In this document: positions 36,200 to 46,338 of the stretch, piece by piece
How the letters are laid out: each line of letters starts with the position of its first letter
Position numbering within the stretch: the first letter of the stretch is position 1
NCBI RefSeq assembly: GCF_947624825.1
Contig: NZ_CANQLZ010000001.1
Location: 62,001 to 126,000 of the forward strand
From: an uncultured Acinetobacter sp.
GTDB lineage: Bacteria; Pseudomonadota; Gammaproteobacteria; Pseudomonadales; Moraxellaceae
Direction of reading: 5' to 3'
DNA length: 64,000 nt
Made by a program: the position numbers and the translations under genes
The notes under the pieces: model-generated
Told to the model about the DNA's origin: nothing
The model's database searches: none
What the model saw: only the letters and a program-made list of their open reading frames with translations

Positions 36200-38581
36200 T
36201 TACGCTTGTTGAGCTTTTTCTTCTTCAGCTAAGAAGAACCATGTCTCTAATACTGAGTCAGGGTTCAAAGACACTGAGTCAATGCCTTGTTCCATGAGCC
36301 ATTTTGCAAGATCTGGATGATCCGATGGGCCTTGACCACAGATACCTACATATTTACCGGCTTTGCGACATGCTTGAATAGCAAGAGACAATAATGCTTT
36401 TACCGCAGGATCACGTTCGTCAAACAAATGCGACACAATACCTGAGTCACGGTCTAAACCAAGGGTTAACTGGGTTAAGTCATTTGAACCGATAGAGAAA
36501 CCATCAAAATGTTCAAGGAACTGATCTGCCAACAATGCGTTCGTTGGAAGTTCACACATCATGATCACTTTAAGACCGTTTTCGCCACGTGTTAAACCGT
36601 TAAGCGCTAACAATTCAATCACACGTTTTGCTTCAGCCACTGTACGTACAAACGGAATCATGATTTGAACGTTGGTTAAGCCCATTTCGTCACGTACTTT
36701 CTTTAATGCGCGGCATTCAAGTTCAAAGCAGTCACGGAAGTTGTCAGATACGTAGCGGCTTGCACCACGGAAACCTAACATTGGGTTTTCTTCTTCTGGC
36801 TCGTATAACTTACCACCGATCAAGTTTGCGTATTCGTTTGACTTAAAGTCAGACATACGTACGATCACCGGTTTGTCAGCAAATGCAGCTGCAAGTGTTG
36901 AAATACCTTCAACTAATTTTTCTACATAAAACTCGATTGGAGATGCATAACCTGCAGTACGTGCCATCACAGCTGCACGTGTTTCACGCGGTAAGCTATC
37001 AATGTTAAGTAGTGCTTTTGGATGCACACCGATCATACGGTTAATAATGAACTCTAAACGCGCCAGACCAATACCTGCGTTTGGAATTTGCGCAAAGTCA
37101 AATGCGCGGTCTGGGTTACCTACGTTCATCATTACTTTAAATGGAAGGGCAGGCATAGATTCGATTGAGTTCTTTTGAATCTCAAAATCAAGCGCACCTT
37201 CGTAGATGAAACCAGTATCACCTTCAGCACAAGACACAGTCACTTCTTGACCGTCAGTTAAAAGCTCAGTGGCATTACCACAACCGACAATTGCAGGTAC
37301 ACCAAGTTCACGGGCAATAATTGCTGCGTGACAGGTACGACCACCACGGTTGGTGACAATCGCAGCAGCACGTTTCATCACTGGTTCCCAATCTGGGTCA
37401 GTCATGTCCGATACCAGTACGTCGCCGTCTTGTACTTTGTCCATTTCTTTAATAGAAGTCACAATACGTACGCGACCTGAACCAATACGTTGACCGATTG
37501 AACGACCTTCGCATAGTACGTTACCTTTTTGTTTTAACAGGTAGCGTTCCATCGTACCGACGTTTTCACGGCTTTTTACTGTTTCAGGACGTGCTTGAAC
37601 GATGTAGATTTCACCGTCATCACCATCTTTTGCCCATTCGATGTCCATTGGCGCACCGTAATGGTTTTCGATGATCAAGGCTTGTTTAGCAAGCTCTTGT
37701 AACTCTTGGTCGTTTAGAGCGAATTGTTGACGTTCAGCTTTGTCGACATCAACGATAGACACAGATTTACCTGCAGAAGCATCTTGGCTGTAAATCATCT
37801 TTTGATGTTTAGAACCTAAGTTACGACGTAAAATCGCGTGCTTACCTGCATTTAAAAGCGGTTTAGAGATGTAAAATTCGTCAGGGTTTACAGCACCTTG
37901 AACGACCATTTCACCCAAACCATAAGACGCAGTAATAAACACCGCATCACGGAAGCCTGATTCTGTATCTAGGGTAAACATTACACCCGCAGCGCCCGTT
38001 TCAGAACGTACCATGCGTTGAATACCCGCAGATAACGCAACCACGTCATGGGCAAAGTTTTGGTGTACACGGTAAGAAATCGCACGGTCATTGTATAAAG
38101 ATGCAAATACTTCTTTAATTGCAATCAATACATTGTCAATGCCACGGATATTTAAGAATGTTTCTTGCTGACCTGCAAAAGAAGCATCGGGTAAGTCTTC
38201 TGCTGTTGCAGATGAACGTACCGCAACCGCAATGTCAGGGTTGCCATTTGAAAGTTCTGCAAATGCAGTACGAACTTCTTGTTCTAAACCTGCAGTCAGT
38301 GGAGTGTCAACAATCCATTGACGGATTTTGGCGCCTGTTTCAGCCAGTGCATTCACGTCATCTACGTTGAGTGCAGCAAGCTCAGCATTAATTTTGGCGT
38401 TTAAGCCACTTTGCTCGAGGAATTCACGATAAGCTTCTGCTGTTGTTGCAAAGCCACCTGGTACAGATACACCAGCGTTAGCTAAATGGCTAATCATTTC
38501 ACCTAAAGATGAGTTTTTGCCACCCACGAGTTCAACGTCGTGTTTTCCTAATTTTTCCAGACCAATTACGCGCGCTTCCAA
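36200..38581 (-). CDS. ppsA: Phosphoenolpyruvate synthase
   Basis: PpsA converts pyruvate and ATP to phosphoenolpyruvate, AMP and phosphate, the entry to gluconeogenesis. The N-terminal ATP-grasp domain ([15 protein letters not shown], then [20 protein letters not shown]) is followed by the phosphohistidine domain with [18 protein letters not shown] and the PEP/pyruvate barrel with [14 protein letters not shown] and the C-terminal GICGQGPSD. Length 793 residues. The start is a TTG at 38581 with GGAG 8 nt upstream. It is divergent from ppsR, its regulator. Confidence 0.96.
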   Translation of the reverse strand: MEARVIGLEKLGKHDVELVGGKNSSLGEMISHLANAGVSVPGGFATTAEAYREFLEQSGLNAKINAELAALNVDDVNALAETGAKIRQWIVDTPLTAGLEQEVRTAFAELSNGNPDIAVAVRSSATAEDLPDASFAGQQETFLNIRGIDNVLIAIKEVFASLYNDRAISYRVHQNFAHDVVALSAGIQRMVRSETGAAGVMFTLDTESGFRDAVFITASYGLGEMVVQGAVNPDEFYISKPLLNAGKHAILRRNLGSKHQKMIYSQDASAGKSVSIVDVDKAERQQFALNDQELQELAKQALIIENHYGAPMDIEWAKDGDDGEIYIVQARPETVKSRENVGTMERYLLKQKGNVLCEGRSIGQRIGSGRVRIVTSIKEMDKVQDGDVLVSDMTDPDWEPVMKRAAAIVTNRGGRTCHAAIIARELGVPAIVGCGNATELLTDGQEVTVSCAEGDTGFIYEGALDFEIQKNSIESMPALPFKVMMNVGNPDRAFDFAQIPNAGIGLARLEFIINRMIGVHPKALLNIDSLPRETRAAVMARTAGYASPIEFYVEKLVEGISTLAAAFADKPVIVRMSDFKSNEYANLIGGKLYEPEEENPMLGFRGASRYVSDNFRDCFELECRALKKVRDEMGLTNVQIMIPFVRTVAEAKRVIELLALNGLTRGENGLKVIMMCELPTNALLADQFLEHFDGFSIGSNDLTQLTLGLDRDSGIVSHLFDERDPAVKALLSLAIQACRKAGKYVGICGQGPSDHPDLAKWLMEQGIDSVSLNPDSVLETWFFLAEEEKAQQA

Positions 38582-38734
38582 AGTTGTTACTCCACTTTTT
38601 GCAGTATAAATCCCTATCTAGGCATGATTTTATGAAAAAGCTTAGTTTGTATATTTTTACTAAGCGACTCATGTAAGATGGGTTTACTATAAAGATAATC
38701 GTGCACTTAGACAAATATTTAAGGAGAAAAGTTG

Positions 38735-39571
38735 ATGTCAGACGAGAAACCGATTAAGCGCAGTGTATTTTTCATTTCTGATGGCACTGCAATTACGGCA
38801 GAAACGTTAGGTCACTCGCTTCTGGCGCAGTTTCCCCATGTGGATTTTGATATCCATATCATCCCGTATATTAGCTCAGAAGAAGCAGCCATGAATGTGG
38901 TGGCTGAGATCAATCAACGTGCCGATACCGATGGTCAAAAACCCTTAGTATTTGATACCTTAGTTGATAAAGATGTGCGTGATATTATCAATACTGCCAA
39001 CGCCATTAACCTAGACGTTTTTGAAGGGTTGATCAGTAAACTCTCAGAAGAATTGGGTACGCAGCCTACAACTTTGGTCGGCCAAACCCATGCAGTGACC
39101 AACTCAGAATCGTATAAGGCGCGTATTGATGCGGTGCATTTTGCCCTTGATAATGATGATGGCGCACGTACACGTCACTATGACAAAGCTGATTTGATCC
39201 TGATTGGTGTATCTCGCTCGGGTAAAACCCCCACTTCAATCTATTTATCGTTGCAATTTGGTATTCGTGTGGCCAACTACCCATTGACCGAAGAAGACTT
39301 AGATGACAACCGTTTACCTGCGGTGTTACGTCCGCATAAAAACAAATTGTTTGGTTTGATGATTGATGCAGATCGTTTGGTGGCGATTCGTAATGAACGC
39401 AAAGCCAACAGTCGTTATGCAAGCTTTAGCCAGTGCCAAATGGAATTGCGTGCCATAGAAGGCATCTATATCTCAGAAGGTATTAAGTATTTGAACGTGT
39501 CTGAGATGTCAATTGAAGAGATTTCAACGCGTGTTTTACAGATGACTGGATTAAAACGTCGTATTAGTTAA
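38735..39571 (+). CDS. ppsR: PEP synthase regulatory protein (kinase / pyrophosphorylase)
   Basis: PpsR (DUF299 family) inactivates PpsA by ADP-dependent phosphorylation of a Thr next to the catalytic His and reactivates it by phosphate-dependent dephosphorylation. The N-terminus has SVFFISDGTAITAETLGHSL, and the P-loop is ILIGVSRSGKTPTSIYLS. The ATG at 38735 has AAGGAG 8 nt upstream; a TTG just before it is not needed. Length 278 residues. The divergent ppsA start is 153 bp away. Confidence 0.95.
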   Translation: MSDEKPIKRSVFFISDGTAITAETLGHSLLAQFPHVDFDIHIIPYISSEEAAMNVVAEINQRADTDGQKPLVFDTLVDKDVRDIINTANAINLDVFEGLISKLSEELGTQPTTLVGQTHAVTNSESYKARIDAVHFALDNDDGARTRHYDKADLILIGVSRSGKTPTSIYLSLQFGIRVANYPLTEEDLDDNRLPAVLRPHKNKLFGLMIDADRLVAIRNERKANSRYASFSQCQMELRAIEGIYISEGIKYLNVSEMSIEEISTRVLQMTGLKRRIS

Positions 39572-39581
39572 TCTGCATATT

Positions 39582-39605
39582 CAGCCATCCATGGGGTGGC
39601 TGGTT
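39582..39605 (+). terminator. Hairpin after ppsR
   Basis: CAGCCA-tCCatggGG-TGGCTG followed by GTTTAATT; a stem with a short T-run, 11 bp after the stop codon. Confidence 0.5.
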
Positions 39606-39750
39606 TAATTCCATCATTAAGACAAAAAATATATAAATCAAAGAATATAGTCCTCTGTCATACACAGCAAAATAGGGGTGAAACCACCAATTTAACCTGT
39701 TTGATTGATTAAATTTTAATCAATTTGGGTGAATTAGTTTTAAAATGTCT

Positions 39751-39788
39751 AAAAAAAAACACCATTATCATTTAAATAAATGGTGTTT
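39751..39788 (-). terminator. Terminator after the LLM oxidoreductase gene
   Basis: AACACCATT / AATGGTGTT with a 12-nt loop, followed on the minus strand by a run of eight or nine T. Confidence 0.8.
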
Positions 39789-39813
39789 GTTTGTATATAA
39801 ATACCAATTAGCG

Positions 39814-40809
39814 CTATTTCATATCGCTTAAAGCACTAAAATTATCTAAACGTTGCTCGGTATCATAAATATCACAGGTGAAAATCAACTCATCTACTGC
39901 ATATTGTTCAAGCAGTTTTTGCAGACCCTGACGTACAGTATCCACTGAGCCAATTTGTGCCAACGCATAGAAATCTTGTACCGCACGTTGCTCACTTAAC
40001 GACCATCGTCCATCCATGCTTTTAACTGGTTTAGGTAAATGTCCACGGGTGCCACGCAACATATTTAAGATACGTTGATAGGGTGTAGTGGCTAAATACT
40101 GTGCTTCTTCATCTGTCTTGGCAATGATGGTGGGTACACCCATCGATACATAAGGTTGGCTTAAATATTCAGAAGGCTGGAAATTGTCACGGTACAATTG
40201 AATTGCTTGACCGAGCATACGTGGGGCAAAGTGCGATGCAAACGAGTAGGGCAAACCTAAACGCGCTGCCAGTTGTGCACTAAATAAGCTAGAACCCAAT
40301 AACCATACCGGTACATGCGTACTTTGTCCTGGGGTTGCAATAATACGTTGATTGGCTTCAGGAGCTTTAAAATACTGCAAAATTTCCAATACATCTTGTG
40401 GAAATTGATCTTCACTTTCTTGATGACCGCGGCGTAAAGCACGCATGGTGTACGCATCGGTTCCGGGTGCACGACCTAAACCCAATTCTACACGATGAGG
40501 ATACAGCGTGGCTAAGGTACCAAATTGTTCAGCAACCACTAACGGGGCGTGATTGGGCAGCATCACACCACCTGAACCAATGGTTAAATGTTGGGTGTTG
40601 GCAAGCAGATAACCCATTAAAACACTGGTCGCAGAACTGGCAATACCGGACATATTATGATGTTCGGCTAGCCATAAGCGGCGAAATTTTAATTTTTCGG
40701 CATGTTGTGCCAACGCTAAAGCATGGTTTAGGGCATCTTGGATGGAATGATCGGTACGGACGGGAGCAAGTTCTAAAATAGAAAACTCAGTATGGGCTAA
40801 ACGACGCAT
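39814..40809 (-). CDS. Luciferase-like (LLM class) flavin-dependent oxidoreductase
   Basis: A TIM-barrel flavin monooxygenase of the bacterial luciferase family. Features are [18 protein letters not shown] near the N-terminus, the [10 protein letters not shown] segment, [32 protein letters not shown] and [11 protein letters not shown], which matches the MsnO8-type subgroup. These use reduced flavin from a separate reductase; the natural substrate of this group is mostly unknown. It is monocistronic. Length 331 residues. Confidence 0.85.
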   Translation of the reverse strand: MRRLAHTEFSILELAPVRTDHSIQDALNHALALAQHAEKLKFRRLWLAEHHNMSGIASSATSVLMGYLLANTQHLTIGSGGVMLPNHAPLVVAEQFGTLATLYPHRVELGLGRAPGTDAYTMRALRRGHQESEDQFPQDVLEILQYFKAPEANQRIIATPGQSTHVPVWLLGSSLFSAQLAARLGLPYSFASHFAPRMLGQAIQLYRDNFQPSEYLSQPYVSMGVPTIIAKTDEEAQYLATTPYQRILNMLRGTRGHLPKPVKSMDGRWSLSEQRAVQDFYALAQIGSVDTVRQGLQKLLEQYAVDELIFTCDIYDTEQRLDNFSALSDMK

Positions 40810-41004
40810 GATAATCTCAAGCTGTGGTGTTTATCGAAATATTACGATATAAGCTGTACTTTGTATATCGAGAGTATTTGATGAACTTGCTTGATCACCA
40901 TAAGGCGATAAGTAAATAGCTTTACAGTGTGCTCAAAGGTCTAAAGCTATATGGAGCATCATGTTTAAAGTATCGCTAGAGCCATAGGCTTAAAACAAGA
41001 CATT

Positions 41005-41036
41005 AAAAAAGCAGCCTAATGGCTGCTTTTTTTAAT
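41005..41036. terminator. Terminator overlapping the end of the glycine-zipper gene
   Basis: GCAGCC-taat-GGCTGC between six A and seven T. It overlaps the stop codon of the minus-strand gene and works in both directions. Confidence 0.85.
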
Positions 41037-41466
41037 CATAACGGCGCTTTTTCCAACGCTTTTGTGCGCGTTGTTCGGCACGTCGCTCTGCGGCTTTATC
41101 TTTGGCAATTTTATTACCTAAGGCTGCACCACCTGCGGCACCTAAAGCTGAACCTACATAACCACCATTGGTGCCGCCCATATTTTTACCTACGGTATAA
41201 CCTGCACCACCACCCAATGCACCACCAATGGCAGATTCGGTACGATTTCTCTTATTGCTTGCAACTGCCGCACCACCTGCACCACCTAGTGCTGCACCAA
41301 TGGTTGCACCAGTTGTGCCACCTAAATTTTTGCCCAATGCCGTACCTGCAACGCTGCCTAATGCACTTGCCGCTGCAACACGCGCTGCACTATCAGCATG
41401 TGCTGACACAGTAAACATTGAACCTGCTGCAATCACAGCACCCATTAATAAGGCATTTAATTTCAT
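41032..41466 (-). CDS. Secreted glycine-zipper protein
   Basis: A 144-residue protein with a signal peptide (MKLNALLMGAVIAAGSMFTVSAHA), then alternating Gly/Ala-rich segments (GSVAGTALGKNLGGTTGA, GAALGGAGGAAVASNKRNR, GGALGGGAGYTVGKNMGGTN, GSALGAAGGAALGNKIAK) typical of glycine-zipper helices that pack in or on membranes. It ends in a basic tail (AERRAEQRAQKRWKKRRYD). The ATG at 41466 has GGAG 6 nt upstream. An interrupted palindrome CCATGT-cc-ACATGG (41475-41488) lies just ahead of the start and overlaps the Shine-Dalgarno. Function is unknown, possibly envelope-related. Confidence 0.75.
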   Translation of the reverse strand: MKLNALLMGAVIAAGSMFTVSAHADSAARVAAASALGSVAGTALGKNLGGTTGATIGAALGGAGGAAVASNKRNRTESAIGGALGGGAGYTVGKNMGGTNGGYVGSALGAAGGAALGNKIAKDKAAERRAEQRAQKRWKKRRYD

Positions 41467-41802
41467 GGCAAACTCCATGTCCACATGGACCAAAAGTAAA
41501 ATAATTTCAATGCGGCTAATTTAACAGGCGATCTACAAAAAAATATGGAGAATCTAAGGAGGTCTGCGACAAAAGCGATCTTGTTTGTATAGCTTTGATT
41601 AAAATTGTGGAGAAATATGTGAAATATCGACTAAATTAACAGCAATGTGCAAAAAATAAACAAGATAAATTTTGTGTCAAATGCCTTGAAAAATAAAGCT
41701 TGAATCGGGGCAAAGATGTCTTTTGAATCCAAGAATAGGTAAACTAGGCGCAATGTGTCATACACAGGGCGCAAGCCGTCCTATTTTGAGAATAATTTTC
41801 CC

Positions 41803-42891
41803 ATGAAAGAATCTTTACGCTTACGTTTGGATCAATTGTCCGACCGTCATGAAGAACTGACCGCATTATTGGCTGATATTGAGGTGATTTCTGATAATAA
41901 ACGTTTTCGCCAACTGTCTCGTGAACACAATGACTTAACAGAAATTACAGCAGTTTGGAGTAAATACAGACAAGCCGAAGCAGATATTGAAACTGCACAG
42001 GCCATGCTCAGTGACCCTGACTTTAAAGAAATGGCAGTTGAGGAAATCAAAGAAAATAAAGCGGTGATTGAGTCACTTGAAGCTGATTTAAATATCCTCA
42101 TGATTCCCAAAGATCCAAATGATGCTAACTCTGCTTATTTAGAGATCCGTGCTGGAACCGGTGGTGATGAAGCCGCGATTTTCTCAGGTGATTTATACCG
42201 TATGTATAGTAAGTATGCCGAAGCTAAAGGTTGGCGTATTGATATCCTGTCTGAAAATGAAGGTGAACATGGCGGTTATAAAGAAATCATTTGCCTGATT
42301 AACGGTGAAGGGGTGTATGGTCGCTTAAAATTTGAAAGTGGCGCGCATCGTGTACAGCGTGTTCCTGCCACAGAATCACAAGGTCGTGTACATACTTCGG
42401 CATGTACCGTGGCGATTTTGCCTGAAATTGATGTTGATACGACTGTTGAAATTAATCCATCTGAATTGCGTATTGATACTTACCGTGCTTCGGGTGCTGG
42501 TGGTCAGCATATTAACAAAACTGACTCTGCTGTTCGTATTACCCATTTGCCAACAGGCACAGTAGTGGAATGTCAGGATCAACGTTCTCAGCATAAAAAT
42601 AAAGCCAAAGCGATGGCTTTATTGGTCTCACGTTTAGAAAATGCCAAACGTGCTGTTGCGGATGCTGCAACCTCTGAAATGCGCCGTGATTTGGTGGGTT
42701 CAGGTGATCGTTCAGAACGTATTCGTACGTATAACTATCCACAAGGTCGTATGACCGATCATCGTATTAACTTAACCTTATATAAGTTAGATGCGGTGAT
42801 GGAAGGTGATTTAAACGAGCTTTTAGACAGCTTGCATCGTGAATACCAAGCAGATCAATTGGCAATGCTTGCTCAACAAAATGGTGGTTAA
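41803..42891 (+). CDS. prfA: Peptide chain release factor 1
   Basis: RF1 recognises UAA and UAG and triggers hydrolysis of peptidyl-tRNA. The GGQ catalytic motif is in [19 protein letters not shown]. The stop-codon recognition domain (domain 2) includes [17 protein letters not shown], with the PAT tripeptide that marks RF1. The ATG at 41803 gives [12 protein letters not shown] and 362 residues, the family length; an upstream in-frame ATG at 41755 is unsupported. The prmC gene follows at once, and PrmC methylates the Gln of this GGQ. Confidence 0.96.
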   Translation: MKESLRLRLDQLSDRHEELTALLADIEVISDNKRFRQLSREHNDLTEITAVWSKYRQAEADIETAQAMLSDPDFKEMAVEEIKENKAVIESLEADLNILMIPKDPNDANSAYLEIRAGTGGDEAAIFSGDLYRMYSKYAEAKGWRIDILSENEGEHGGYKEIICLINGEGVYGRLKFESGAHRVQRVPATESQGRVHTSACTVAILPEIDVDTTVEINPSELRIDTYRASGAGGQHINKTDSAVRITHLPTGTVVECQDQRSQHKNKAKAMALLVSRLENAKRAVADAATSEMRRDLVGSGDRSERIRTYNYPQGRMTDHRINLTLYKLDAVMEGDLNELLDSLHREYQADQLAMLAQQNGG

Positions 42892-43710
42892 TTGAATATT
42901 GCACAGGCTTTGGCCTTACGTGGGGAAGCGGAGAGTTACGAGCGCCAAGAAAATGCATGGTTGCTTGAACATATTACCAACATTGATTCTTTTGATTTAA
43001 TCATGAAAAAGGATCAAGCATTAACCCCTGAGCAAGAAGCAGCCTATAAAGCTGCGCTGCAACGCATTGAAGCAGGTGAGCCATTGGCGTATGTGACCGG
43101 TTCACAGCCATTTTGGACGCTTGATCTCAAAGTCACCCAAGATACTTTGGTGCCACGTCCTGACACAGAAGTCTTGGTAGAAACCGTGTTAAAGCTAGAT
43201 TTACCTGAAGATGCACGAGTGGTAGATTTAGGTACAGGCACAGGTGCAATTGCATTATCTTTGGCATCTGAACGTGCAACATGGAAAATTACGGCTTCAG
43301 ATATCTATGCGCCTACGCTTGAAGTGGCGAAATTTAATGCCGACAAGCATGATTTAACTGAAGTTGAATTTGTGCTAGGTTCGTGGTTTAAACCTTTTGG
43401 TCGTCAATTTTTTGATGCGATTGTCTCTAATCCACCTTATATTGATGCAAAAGATGTGCATATGCAGGCTTTGGCCACTGAGCCGCGCCGTGCTTTGGTG
43501 GCGGAGCAACAAGGCTTAGCCGATTTGGCCGAAATTATTGTAAACGCCAAAAAGCACCTGACTGTCAATGGTTGGGTAGTGCTTGAACATGGTTATGATC
43601 AAGGCGATGCAGTGCAGCATTTATTCCGCCAAGCCGGCTATAAACAGGTGCGTACCGTGAAAGATTATGGTGGCAATGACCGTGTCACTTTAGGGCAATG
43701 GCCACATTAA
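42892..43710 (+). CDS. prmC: Release factor glutamine methyltransferase PrmC
   Basis: PrmC (HemK) methylates the Gln of the GGQ motif in RF1 and RF2. The core contains VVDLGTGTGAIALSLASE (SAM-binding) and the signature FDAIVSNPPYID. The start is a TTG that follows the prfA TAA with no gap; there is no good ATG before residue 39, so the TTG is needed to complete the helical N-terminal domain (NIAQALALRGEAESYERQ). Length 272 residues. Translation is probably coupled to prfA termination. A terminator follows. Confidence 0.94.
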   Translation: MNIAQALALRGEAESYERQENAWLLEHITNIDSFDLIMKKDQALTPEQEAAYKAALQRIEAGEPLAYVTGSQPFWTLDLKVTQDTLVPRPDTEVLVETVLKLDLPEDARVVDLGTGTGAIALSLASERATWKITASDIYAPTLEVAKFNADKHDLTEVEFVLGSWFKPFGRQFFDAIVSNPPYIDAKDVHMQALATEPRRALVAEQQGLADLAEIIVNAKKHLTVNGWVVLEHGYDQGDAVQHLFRQAGYKQVRTVKDYGGNDRVTLGQWPH

Positions 43711-43720
43711 ACAGCACACA

Positions 43721-43748
43721 AAAAAGCGACCAAAGGGTCGCTTTTTTT
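43721..43748. terminator. Bidirectional terminator after prmC
   Basis: GCGACC-aaa-GGGTCGC between five A and seven T; shared with the convergent gene at 43747. Confidence 0.85.
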
Positions 43749-44100
43749 AGATTGGAAAATCTTGTAAGGGTTCAGCAATATCAAGCTGATCTAAGGCATT
43801 GGTTTCAAGTGCCAAACATAAAGCAGCAATCTTTAAGGTATCGCTTAAATATTCAGCTTTAAGTGCAATACCTTGTTTTAAGGCTTGAATTGCATCTAAG
43901 CTAATATCTAAAGCCGATGCGCTTTGTAAGGCATCAGGACGTTCAAAAAATGCAGCAACTGCACGCGCTAAAGCATGGTCTGAGGCATTTAAAATGCTTT
44001 GATTCAGTTGTTCATCAAGTTGTGCAGCAGACAATGATGAAAAACCTTGGGTGAAGTTCTGTACGAGGTTATGTGACAGTACGTCAGTCATCTTAAGCAT
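43747..44100 (-). CDS. Small acidic helical protein, function unknown
   Basis: A 117-residue protein that is predicted all-helical and acidic (for example LSAAQLDEQLNQSILNASDH, ALETNALDQLDIAEPLQDF). No motif, signal peptide or membrane span is seen. The ATG at 44100 has AAGG 7 nt upstream. It ends convergent to prmC, sharing the terminator. I do not recognise a family. Confidence 0.65.
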   Translation of the reverse strand: MLKMTDVLSHNLVQNFTQGFSSLSAAQLDEQLNQSILNASDHALARAVAAFFERPDALQSASALDISLDAIQALKQGIALKAEYLSDTLKIAALCLALETNALDQLDIAEPLQDFPI

Positions 44101-44258
44101 GAATAAACCTTAAATCAGGTGATAAAAGCGAAGCATCTAAGCCCATACACGGTGCATAGGGCTTAAAATTTGGGCAAAATTTAACCTAAAATCGAGTGCT
44201 TGGCAAAGCGATTAAGATGAATGGTCAGTCATAAAAAACACTTGGCAGATGATTTTTA

Positions 44259-45272
44259 TCATTGCTTTAATTTTTGTGAGCGATAATAACTTGGCTGTAA
44301 ACCGGTCCACTTTTTAAAAGCACGATAAAAGGCACTTGGGTCATGAAAATTGAGTTGTTCACTAATGTGTTGCAAGCTTAAATGGGGTTGTTTTAACAGT
44401 AAAATAGCACGCTCGCAACGAATCTCATTTTTAAGTTGTTGATAGCTGGTTCCTTCTGCTCTTAAGCGCCGTTGTAAAGTGGCCTCAGACATATGCAGTG
44501 CATGCGCCAAAGCACGAAATTCCAACCAATGTTGCGGTGCTGTATGTAAAAATTTTTTACGAATCTGTTGGCTTAAAGCAGCAGGGTTTTTAAAGCGTAC
44601 CAATAAATTGGCCGGGGTGGCTTGTAAAAACTGATCACGTGAGTGGGCATCTTGCTTAATGGTTAAGCTTAAATAATCTACCGAAAAGCTTAAGATATTT
44701 TCAGCACTTTCATAGCGAATATCGGAACAAAAGCGGGTTTGATAGTCAGCGTGTGCAAGTGGCATGCTGCTTTGAACAGACATCCAATTTAACACAATAC
44801 GTTGACCACTGAGCCAGCACATTAAGGTGTGAATGAGCATCCAATAACAGGCATAAGCAAACATAGATTGCCTTGGATGTTGATCTACAATCACAATCTG
44901 TGCGCTATTTTGTACTAAGCGCAATTCACCATATACATCTTCAAAACATACATTAAAAAATTGCAAAGTTTCTTCAATGGCATGTTGAATGGTTTTGCAA
45001 TGAATTAACCATTTGGTTAAAAGTTGAAAACTACCACGTTTTAAAGCGCGGCGATCGAGGCCAAAAAATTCATCATTCATTGCATCTGCAATCGCAATCC
45101 AAAGCTGTGCGTAGTTGGTAATCGTAACCCGTGCTTGAGGTAAAGCAAGCAGCTCCACTGCAATATTGGCGCGTTGTAACAGCAAATTCGTGTCTATACT
45201 TTGTGCTTTTGCCGATTGCAAAGCTTCATGCACAAGACTGATACAAATACTGTGCTCGGGTCTATGGCTCAC
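44259..45272 (-). CDS. AraC-family transcriptional regulator
   Basis: The N-terminal 200 or so residues resemble the ligand-binding region of OruR/ArgR-like AraC proteins; the last 90 form the double helix-turn-helix (MSEATLQRRLRAEGTSYQQL, LSLQHISEQLNFHDPSAFYR, FKKWTGLQPSYYR). Length 337 residues. It is divergent from the SDR gene with 126 bp between, so it likely controls that gene. Two copies of ATTGTCC 16 bp apart (45276, 45292) lie at its own 5' end. Confidence 0.88.
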   Translation of the reverse strand: MSHRPEHSICISLVHEALQSAKAQSIDTNLLLQRANIAVELLALPQARVTITNYAQLWIAIADAMNDEFFGLDRRALKRGSFQLLTKWLIHCKTIQHAIEETLQFFNVCFEDVYGELRLVQNSAQIVIVDQHPRQSMFAYACYWMLIHTLMCWLSGQRIVLNWMSVQSSMPLAHADYQTRFCSDIRYESAENILSFSVDYLSLTIKQDAHSRDQFLQATPANLLVRFKNPAALSQQIRKKFLHTAPQHWLEFRALAHALHMSEATLQRRLRAEGTSYQQLKNEIRCERAILLLKQPHLSLQHISEQLNFHDPSAFYRAFKKWTGLQPSYYRSQKLKQ

Positions 45273-45398
45273 CTGATTGTCCTTATTGTGTATTGTCCAA
45301 ATCCATCACGACGGCTGCATGTTTTGGAAATTGTACTTAAAAAGCAGACTGATTACTCTGAGGCTTAAGTCGAGTGCAACAATATGAGGAACAATAAC

Positions 45399-46163
45399 AT
45401 GCACATTCAAGGAAAAGTGGCTGTAGTAACAGGTGGCGCATCGGGTTTAGGTGAAGCCACTGCGCGATATTTAATGACACAAGGCGCCCAAGTGGTATTG
45501 GTCGATTTAAATGCCGAACAAGGTCAAGCTGTACAAGCACAATTAGGTGATCAAGCCCGCTTTGCCAGTTTAGATGTCACGCAAGAACCACAGGTCGCTG
45601 CATTCTTTGAACAATTAAAACAACAAGAAGGGCGTTTAGATATTTTGGTTAATTGTGCCGGTATTGCACCTTCTGCCAAAGTTTTAGGTCGAGATGGCTT
45701 GCACGGCTTAAGCCTGTTTCAAAAAGTACTCGATATTAATGTCACAGGCACATTTAATATGTTGCGTTTTGCCGCACAAGTGATGGCCCGTCAAGAATTG
45801 CAGGATCAAGAGCGCGGTGTGATTATTAATACCGCATCTGTTGCCGCTTATGAGGGGCAAATTGGACAAACTGCTTATGCTGCATCTAAAGGTGCAATTG
45901 TCGCCATGACCTTGCCTTTAGCACGCGAGTTAGCACGCGATGCCATTCGGGTGATGACCATTGCCCCCGGTATTATGCACACCCCCATGATTGCGGCCAT
46001 GCCTGAACATGTGCAACAAGCCTTAGGGGCGATGGTGCCATTTCCAAATCGTTTGGCGCAGCCAGATGAATTTGCCAAATTAGCGGCACATATTATTGAA
46101 AACAGCTATTTAAATGGTGAAGTAATTCGCTTTGATGGAGCCATTCGTATGGCGGCTAAATAG
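45399..46163 (+). CDS. SDR-family dehydrogenase, 3-hydroxyacyl-CoA dehydrogenase type 2-like
   Basis: A short-chain dehydrogenase with the cofactor motif VTGGASGLGEATARYL, the LVNCAGIAP motif, the catalytic Tyr and Lys in YAASKGAIVAMT and the following IAPGIMHTPM. The overall sequence resembles HSD17B10-type 3-hydroxyacyl-CoA dehydrogenases, which act on short-chain acyl-CoAs such as 2-methyl-3-hydroxybutyryl-CoA. The ATG at 45399 has AGGA 8 nt upstream; the ATG at 45384 precedes that site and is not favoured. Length 254 residues. It stands alone next to the divergent AraC gene, without the acyl-CoA dehydrogenase or thiolase that often accompany it. Confidence 0.87.
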   Translation: MHIQGKVAVVTGGASGLGEATARYLMTQGAQVVLVDLNAEQGQAVQAQLGDQARFASLDVTQEPQVAAFFEQLKQQEGRLDILVNCAGIAPSAKVLGRDGLHGLSLFQKVLDINVTGTFNMLRFAAQVMARQELQDQERGVIINTASVAAYEGQIGQTAYAASKGAIVAMTLPLARELARDAIRVMTIAPGIMHTPMIAAMPEHVQQALGAMVPFPNRLAQPDEFAKLAAHIIENSYLNGEVIRFDGAIRMAAK

Positions 46164-46298
46164 CCTAATCAATATCTTCATTATGTTTATAAGTCAAGCC
46201 ACAAAATTCTAAAATATTGGTTGAGGGTTTAAAAAAGGCCATGCTTCATCACACATGCTAAATTTAAACAATTATTAAACGCTTAAAAATCAGTTAAA

Positions 46299-46328
46299 AA
46301 AATAGCGAACCCAAGGTTCGCTATTTTT
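46299..46328. terminator. Bidirectional terminator between the SDR and aldehyde dehydrogenase genes
   Basis: ATAGCGAACC-caa-GGTTCGCTAT, 10 bp, flanked by six A and five T. Confidence 0.85.
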
Positions 46329-46338
46329 ATGCTGGGTT

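Noticed and set aside
39572..39813. A small gene between ppsR and the LLM oxidoreductase
   Set aside because: Only two terminators and AT-rich spacer are seen; no start with a Shine-Dalgarno gives more than a few dozen codons.
41019..41414. A long plus-strand reading frame rich in His and Leu opposite the glycine-zipper gene
   Set aside because: It is the antisense shadow of a Gly/Ala-rich minus-strand gene that has a signal peptide, Shine-Dalgarno and terminator. The His/Leu-rich composition is an artefact.
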